The position numbers were made by a program, and so were the translations under genes. A model generated the notes under the pieces. That model saw nothing but the letters and a program-made list of their open reading frames with translations. It was not told the DNA's origin and did no database searches. Of a DNA stretch of 64,000 nucleotides, positions 59,916 through 64,000 are shown in pieces; the stretch's first letter is position 1; every line of letters starts with the position of its first letter. The stretch comes from Natronolimnohabitans innermongolicus JCM 12255 (GTDB taxonomy: Archaea; Halobacteriota; Halobacteria; Halobacteriales; Natrialbaceae): NCBI RefSeq assembly GCF_000337215.1, contig NZ_AOHZ01000030.1, positions 25,291 through 89,290 on the forward strand, read 5' to 3'.

Positions 59916-59972
59916 CTACCGAGTAACCGAGTCGCATCCGCGTGCAACGTCGGACGCAAGCCGCCGTTTCGC

Positions 59973-60122
59973 TCAGTCGCGAGCGTACTCTTCGGCGGCG
60001 TGTTCCAGTTCCTCGGTTCGAAGGCTATTGAACGGCACGTCCTCCTCGATCGTGAGCTCGGCGACGCAGCCACAGCCGTAGCACTCGAGTACCAGCTCCG
60101 TCCCGTGGACGAGAACGGTGAA
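59973..60122 (-). pseudogene. Small Cys-motif protein, 5' end lost at a transposon-like end
   Basis: Read on the minus strand, the frame ending in TGA at 59973-59975 encodes a clear protein tail: GTELVLECYGCGCVAELTIE, then EDVPFNSLRTEELEHAAEEYARD. It has a CYGCGC zinc-like cluster. Upstream there is no ATG or GTG before a TAG (60120-60122), and the 41-nt hairpin at 60126-60166 begins right there. The gene seems truncated by an inserted or rearranged element. The start could also be a non-standard codon. Confidence 0.5.
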
Positions 60123-60180
60123 CTACCCTGCCTACTCGCCGTCTTCGGCGGCTCCTTGAGGCAGGGGCTTCCTGCTTTGA
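60120..60180 (+). mobile_element. Solo transposon-end-like hairpin
   Basis: TGAACTA is followed by the stem CCCTGCCT/AGGCAGGG (60126-60133/60159-60166), which encloses CGCCG/CGGCG (60137-60141/60146-60150), then CTTCCTGCTTTGA. From memory, TGAACTAC-stem-CTTCCTGCTT is a recurrent end signature of haloarchaeal IS200/IS605 elements. No transposase gene nearby. Confidence 0.45.
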
Positions 60181-60252
60181 CGACGTTCTAATCCATATCG
60201 GGTCGGCGTTTCGACGGGTTCGGTGCAGTCGTCGGTGAGCCGGACTCGCTCG

Positions 60253-60915
60253 TCACTCGTCGTCCGGGTGGCTGATCGTCAGAGTGCTCCTGATGAGGTT
60301 CTTGTGACCGGCGTGGAATCGCTTCGAGAGCGCCTGTTGAGAGATTCCCAGCTGGGCTGCAAGCTCGCCCATCGTCACCGCCTGCGGAACGTCGTAGTAC
60401 CCCGACTCGAGTGCCGTTAACAGCGTTTCGCGCTGTTTCGGCGTGAGATCGTACTGGGCACTGGCCATCGGCTGTTCCTGCGCTTTGAGCTGCGTGAGTT
60501 CGTACGGGATCCCGTGCTCCGCACAGTAGGACTGAAACTTCGAGAGTGCGTCACGGTCGTCGAATCGCATCCGTAGTTCCCAGTTTTCGGCCCGGCCGAT
60601 CGCGTGGAGGATCGTTGCTCCGAGTTCGACGTAGGCGTAGACGAGGCTTTCGACGTTTTTCGTCCACTCGGCGCGATACAGTCTCGCGCCTTCGACCTCG
60701 TCGATCACGGCGGCGTTCGTGACGGACTCGTCCTCGCGAAACGCGGATTCGAACACCTCGTGATCGTCGCCGCTGACCCAGAAATACGGCATAACTCGAT
60801 CCTCCATCGTCGCGACGACGCGCTCGATCTCGACGATCATCTCCGGGGCCGTCGTCAGCGCGTGATACAACGCGAAGTCATCCGCCTTGACAGAAAACTC
60901 TGCCACGATGCTCAT
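60253..60915 (-). CDS. Bat-type HTH transcriptional regulator
   Basis: A 220-residue protein of the bacterio-opsin-activator (HTH_10) class. The N-terminal sensor-like domain (about 1-155; MSIVAEFSVKADDFALYHAL) is of the BAT/GAF-less type. The C-terminal HTH is YDLTPKQRETLLTALESGYY, then VTMGELAAQLGISQQALSKR. Haloarchaea use these as activators of stress and metabolic genes; the target here is unknown. It is divergent from secFD. Confidence 0.9.
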   Translation of the reverse strand: MSIVAEFSVKADDFALYHALTTAPEMIVEIERVVATMEDRVMPYFWVSGDDHEVFESAFREDESVTNAAVIDEVEGARLYRAEWTKNVESLVYAYVELGATILHAIGRAENWELRMRFDDRDALSKFQSYCAEHGIPYELTQLKAQEQPMASAQYDLTPKQRETLLTALESGYYDVPQAVTMGELAAQLGISQQALSKRFHAGHKNLIRSTLTISHPDDE

Positions 60916-61043
60916 AGCGCCCGTTCGTCGCCGATCGACATAGACTCGGCGACGGAAGATGTCGCGACGCCACTGTTCTCTCGAGAAAACATCCTGTAGA
61001 AATTGAGAAGGCTTACTTGAGGCGGGCGTCAGGAATGGGGTAT

Positions 61044-61931
61044 ATGGCGACTTTCGACGTACCGGAGTTCGATTACACCCGGTACAGCAACCGCCAGCTC
61101 GCGGCGGTGCCGCTCGCGGTCCTCGCGGTTGCGCTGCTCGTTCTCACCGGCTCGTTTCTCGTGACGGGAACGCCGGTTCAGTTGGGAATGGACTTCGCCG
61201 GCGGCTCGGAGCTGACGGTTCAGACGACCTCCTCCGAAGAGGAGATCGTCGAGGCGTTCGACGAGGAGCCCGAATCGATCCAGTCGGTGACCGCACCCGA
61301 CACGGAGAACCAGTACATCGTACAGTTTACCTCGACCGATCTCGAGTCGCTGACTGACCAGGCCGAGGCGAACTTGGCACAGGACGGCGACGTCGACATC
61401 GTCCAACAGGAGTCGACGGTCTCCGAGAGCTTCGGCTCACAGACCCAGCAGACCGCGCTGCTCGGGATCGCCGTCGCGTTCGTCGGGATGAGCGTCATCG
61501 CGTTCTTGCTGTTTCGGACGTTCGTTCCGTCGATCGCGATCGTCGTCTCGGCGTTTTCGGACATCGTGATCCCGCTCGCGTTCATGACGGTCACCGGCAT
61601 CTCGCTGTCGCTCGGGACCGTCGCCGCGCTCTTGATGTTGATCGGCTACTCGGTCGACTCGGACATCCTGTTGAACAACCACGTGTTGCGCCGGCAGGGT
61701 GACTTCTACGAGAGCGTCCAGCGAGCCACCCAGACCGGCGTGACGATGACCATCACGTCGATGTCCGCCATGCTCGTCATGGGCGTCGCCGCGTGGCTGT
61801 TCGGCGTCGAACTGCTCGCGTCGATCGGGATCATCCTCTTCGTCGGCCTCGCGGCCGACCTGATGAACACGTACATGTTGAACTTCAGCCTGCTTCGATG
61901 GTACAAATTCGAGGGGATTCGATCGTCATGA
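61044..61931 (+). CDS. secF: Protein export membrane protein SecF
   Basis: With SecD, aids Sec translocation. The 295 residues have six helices. YTRYSNRQLAAVPLAVLAVA forms TM1, GMDFAGGSELTVQTT is the SecF signature, followed by an acidic external domain (about 55-125) and TM2-TM6 (IAVAFVGMSVIAFLLFRTF, LLMLIGYSVDSDILLNNHVL). MATFDVPEFDY at 61044 is preferred to ATG 61035. Its TGA overlaps secD's ATG; secF precedes secD, the haloarchaeal order. Confidence 0.93.
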   Translation: MATFDVPEFDYTRYSNRQLAAVPLAVLAVALLVLTGSFLVTGTPVQLGMDFAGGSELTVQTTSSEEEIVEAFDEEPESIQSVTAPDTENQYIVQFTSTDLESLTDQAEANLAQDGDVDIVQQESTVSESFGSQTQQTALLGIAVAFVGMSVIAFLLFRTFVPSIAIVVSAFSDIVIPLAFMTVTGISLSLGTVAALLMLIGYSVDSDILLNNHVLRRQGDFYESVQRATQTGVTMTITSMSAMLVMGVAAWLFGVELLASIGIILFVGLAADLMNTYMLNFSLLRWYKFEGIRSS

Positions 61932-63547
61932 GACCGAAACGGTTCATCCTCGAGTACTGGCGGCTCATGCTGTTGCTCGTCTTCGTCGCCGGCGCAGGGA
62001 TCGCCCTGTTCTACCCCGGCGGCGTCATCGCCGACGACGGCTACGTCGACGACGAGAGCCTCGACGACAACCCGACCAACCTCGAGTACGGCCTCGGCCT
62101 CGACGGCGGGACGCGTATCAGCGCGCCGCCGATCGGAATGACGGCCGAAGACATCGACGCCGGCGCCGTGAGCGACGACGGCGCGATCGACCGGGAGCGC
62201 CTCACCGAGATCGAGGACGCGCTGTACGACGAACTCGGCCTCGAGACCGGCGACGTGCGGGTCAGCGTCGACGACGGCGGCAGCGTTCACGCTGAAATCT
62301 TTACCGACGAGGTAAGCGAAGACGAGTTCGCCGCCGCGCTCGATGCCGCAGACGTCGAGGTCGATCCCGACGACGGCATCCGCGAGGGCGTCACGGAGGA
62401 GACGCGCGACGATATGATCGCGACGATCGACTCGCGGATCAACGCGGCCGGGCTCTCCGGCGGCGACGTCTACGAGTCGGCCCAACTCGGGGGCGCTTAC
62501 TACGTCGTGACCGAGGTCCCCGACATGGACCCCGACGAACTCCGCGAACTGCTCTCCGAGCGCGGACTCGTCGAAGTGGTCGCCTACTACCCCGACGAGG
62601 ACGGCAACCACACCAACGAGACGGTACTGGAGGGCGGCGACATCGCGGCGGTCGATCCGCCGCGGGCCGACGGCGGCGGATACGCCGTTCCGGTCGAGGT
62701 CGACAGCAACGCCGCACCCGAGTTCCAGGATCGGATGAACGAACTCGGCTTCACCGATCCGAACGTGGGGATGGGACAGTGCGGGCTCGCCACCGGCACC
62801 GACGGCGTCGACTTCGATCAGGCGGGCGAACACTACTGTCTCCTCACGGTCGTCGACGGCGAACCGGTCGACGCGCACTCGATGGGCGACCTCGCCGACG
62901 GTATGCGCGCCGAAACGTGGGACAGCGACCGAACGTTCCAGATGGGAGCACAGGACCAGCAACAGGCACAGGCCCTCTCCGTGAACCTCGAGTCGGGCCA
63001 ACTGCCCGCGCCGCTGAACTTCGAGGACGAGCAGACGTACTCGCTGTCGCCGGCACTGGCGGATCAGTTCAAGCTCTACTCGCTGATCATCGGCGCGCTG
63101 TCGATCCTGACGGTGAGCGGCGTGGTCTTCCTGCGCTACCGCGACGTTCGGGTCGCGACGCCGATGATCCTCACCGCGATGTCGGAGGTGGTAATCCTGC
63201 TCGGCTTCGCGGCGCTGATACGCATGCCGCTCGATCTCTCCCACGTGGCCGGCTTCATCGCGGTCGTCGGGACTGGAGTCGACGACCTCCTCATAATCGC
63301 CGACGAGGTGATGGACGAGGGCGAGGTGAACTCCCAGAAGGTCTTCGAATCCCGCTTCCGGAAGGCGTTCTGGATCATCGGCGCCGCCGCGGCGACGACG
63401 ATCATCGCCATGTCGCCGTTGGCCGTCCTCAGTCTCGGCGACCTGCAAGGGTTCGCCATCATCACCATCCTCGGCGTGCTGATCGGGGTCCTCATCACCC
63501 GACCGGCATACGGGGACATCCTCCAGCGGCTCCTGACGGACAAGTAG
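61928..63547 (+). CDS. secD: Protein export membrane protein SecD
   Basis: Partner of SecF, RND-like. The 539 residues start MRPKRFILEYWRLMLLLVFV (TM1), with YGLGLDGGTRI (SecD D-motif), a large external P1 domain (about 60-370) with a few Asn-Thr sequons (NHTNET), then TM2-TM6 (LIIGALSILTVSGVVFLRY, LSHVAGFIAVVGTGVDDLLI, FAIITILGVLIGVLITRPAY). Translationally coupled to secF by an ATGA overlap. Confidence 0.94.
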   Translation: MRPKRFILEYWRLMLLLVFVAGAGIALFYPGGVIADDGYVDDESLDDNPTNLEYGLGLDGGTRISAPPIGMTAEDIDAGAVSDDGAIDRERLTEIEDALYDELGLETGDVRVSVDDGGSVHAEIFTDEVSEDEFAAALDAADVEVDPDDGIREGVTEETRDDMIATIDSRINAAGLSGGDVYESAQLGGAYYVVTEVPDMDPDELRELLSERGLVEVVAYYPDEDGNHTNETVLEGGDIAAVDPPRADGGGYAVPVEVDSNAAPEFQDRMNELGFTDPNVGMGQCGLATGTDGVDFDQAGEHYCLLTVVDGEPVDAHSMGDLADGMRAETWDSDRTFQMGAQDQQQAQALSVNLESGQLPAPLNFEDEQTYSLSPALADQFKLYSLIIGALSILTVSGVVFLRYRDVRVATPMILTAMSEVVILLGFAALIRMPLDLSHVAGFIAVVGTGVDDLLIIADEVMDEGEVNSQKVFESRFRKAFWIIGAAAATTIIAMSPLAVLSLGDLQGFAIITILGVLIGVLITRPAYGDILQRLLTDK

Positions 63548-63621
63548 GGAGACGGCTCGAACCCTCGTCGTTTCTCGCGGTTTATCGCGGTTCGGATCGT
63601 CGTCTCCGCTCGTGGCTTCGC

Positions 63622-63726
63622 TCACCCGTCCCGACAGCGCGGACACCAGTCGACGGCGCCGTCGGTGCCGTAGACTCGAGCGAAGTCCAGCGAGACGGGT
63701 TCGTCGCAGTTAGTACAGATCGGCAT
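63622..63726 (-). CDS. 34-residue zinc-ribbon micro-protein (DUF7563-like)
   Basis: MPICTNCDEPVSLDFARVYG continues to WCPRCRDG at the end. Two CxxC pairs (C4-C7 and C29-C32) make a zinc ribbon, a very small type common in haloarchaea and shown in some strains to affect metabolism. Start ATG 63726; a TATA box TATATAATC lies 27-35 nt upstream (63753-63760), giving a leaderless mRNA. It converges on secD. Confidence 0.7.
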   Translation of the reverse strand: MPICTNCDEPVSLDFARVYGTDGAVDWCPRCRDG

Positions 63727-63769
63727 GGGCAGAGACGAACGAAACACAGTGACGATTATATACTGAACA

Positions 63770-63807
63770 GGCGCAATACCACGTCGTTTACGGCGTGGAT
63801 ACGCGCC
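63770..63807 (+). mobile_element. Solo IS200/IS605-like end hairpin, copy B
   Basis: Outer stem GGCGC/GCGCC (63770-63774/63803-63807) around inner stem CCACGTCG/CGGCGTGG (63779-63786/63791-63798) with loop TTTA. Homologous to copy A at 58095-58136, including GGATAC before the right outer arm and ACAGG before the left arm. It lies just behind the TATA box of the zinc-ribbon gene. Confidence 0.5.
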
Positions 63808-63862
63808 GTCACTTGGGAATCTATCCACGCAAGGCTGCCAATCTAAGAGTTAAATGTTAGCG

Positions 63863-64000
63863 TTAAAGTAGGTAGGCGACATACTGAGAGAGTAGGAATC
63901 GGGCTGGGAAGAGGGCGATTCCCACCAGTCCTACGATGGCGGCCTGTCCGCCCCAAGCAACCAAGCAGTAATCGGAACCAGTCGATGACCGCCGTACTCT
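63863..64000 (-). CDS. Possible C-terminus of a membrane protein (cut by right edge)
   Basis: On the minus strand the frame ending in TAA at 63863-63865 gives about 45 residues ending AIVGLVGIALFPARFLLSQY and then VAYLL, one hydrophobic helix at the very end. This looks protein-like compared with the other frames, although one other frame nearer the edge (AVIDWFRLLLGC) also looks plausible, so a frameshift cannot be excluded. The rest lies beyond the window. The motif CGGGCTGGGAAGAGG within it resembles the shared stem motif by chance or descent. Confidence 0.35.
   Translation of the reverse strand, partial: RVRRSSTGSDYCLVAWGGQAAIVGLVGIALFPARFLLSQYVAYLL

Noticed and set aside
63902..63932. 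Third copy of the GGCTGGGGAGG stem motif near the right edge (GGGCTGGGAAGAGGGCGATTCCC)
   Set aside because: It matches only loosely, lacks the preceding hairpin tract and lies inside a possible coding frame, so it was not counted as a copy.

Overview
The window is GC-rich chromosomal DNA from a halophilic archaeon (class Halobacteria). The proteins are very acidic, with D/E-rich linkers and loops. The archaeal markers include aIF5B/InfB, Nob1, NAC, TrmB and Bat-type regulators, MfnA, SecF-SecD in that order, a split GMP synthase and a PurN-PurH fusion. Many starts lie 22-35 nt downstream of TATA-like boxes, as expected for leaderless mRNAs. A member of the Natrialbaceae is my guess from overall resemblance; it was not tested. 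No rRNA, tRNA or CRISPR array was seen.

Layout. 1-14.8 kb: central metabolism and housekeeping, with pyruvate kinase (cut by the left edge, with a near-ideal TrmB-type palindrome at its promoter), a GYD-domain protein, metG, an NSS transporter, mfnA, ppsA, a TrmI-NAC pair, a DedA-like protein, a PUA protein, a LabA/NYN protein and HtpX. 15-22 kb: a lysine/diaminopimelate operon of the succinylase type (dapA-dapB-dapD, lysA-dapF-dapE), split by a VapBC toxin-antitoxin pair. 22-30.3 kb: an acyl-CoA island with enoyl-CoA hydratase, a BKACE cleavage enzyme, a dienoyl-CoA-reductase-like SDR, a biotin-dependent carboxyltransferase, an atypical acyl-CoA dehydrogenase and an AMP-forming CoA ligase. 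The dehydrogenase and ligase converge on a tract of eight or nine consecutive hairpins.

30.4-50.7 kb: small membrane proteins, two of the window's nucleotide-synthesis loci (purB and purNH), carA divergent from an Lrp regulator around a palindrome, UspA, a FemAB-like transferase, a PHP phosphoesterase, an Idi-like Nudix protein lacking the usual cysteine, a quinone-oxidoreductase-like MDR, moaB with a 5-formyl-THF cyclo-ligase, and a pyrG-guaA-small-protein operon with ATGA overlaps. 50.8-56.2 kb: infB, PRC-barrel plus nob1, a CPBP protease and pgi. 56.2-64 kb: a sensory/accessory segment with two single-domain response regulators, TrmB-like and Bat-type regulators and secFD. It is peppered with terminal hairpins that look like remnants or MITEs of IS200/IS605 (TnpB-type) elements; one appears to have rewritten the C-terminus of a response regulator and another to have beheaded a small Cys-rich gene.

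The least conventional parts are the hairpin arrays (27.84-28.14 kb, a weaker one near 6 kb, and a shared downstream motif), the acyl-CoA island whose enzymes have shifted catalytic residues, and the cluster of solo transposon ends. Everything rests on reading the sequence and on remembered family knowledge; no database search was possible.
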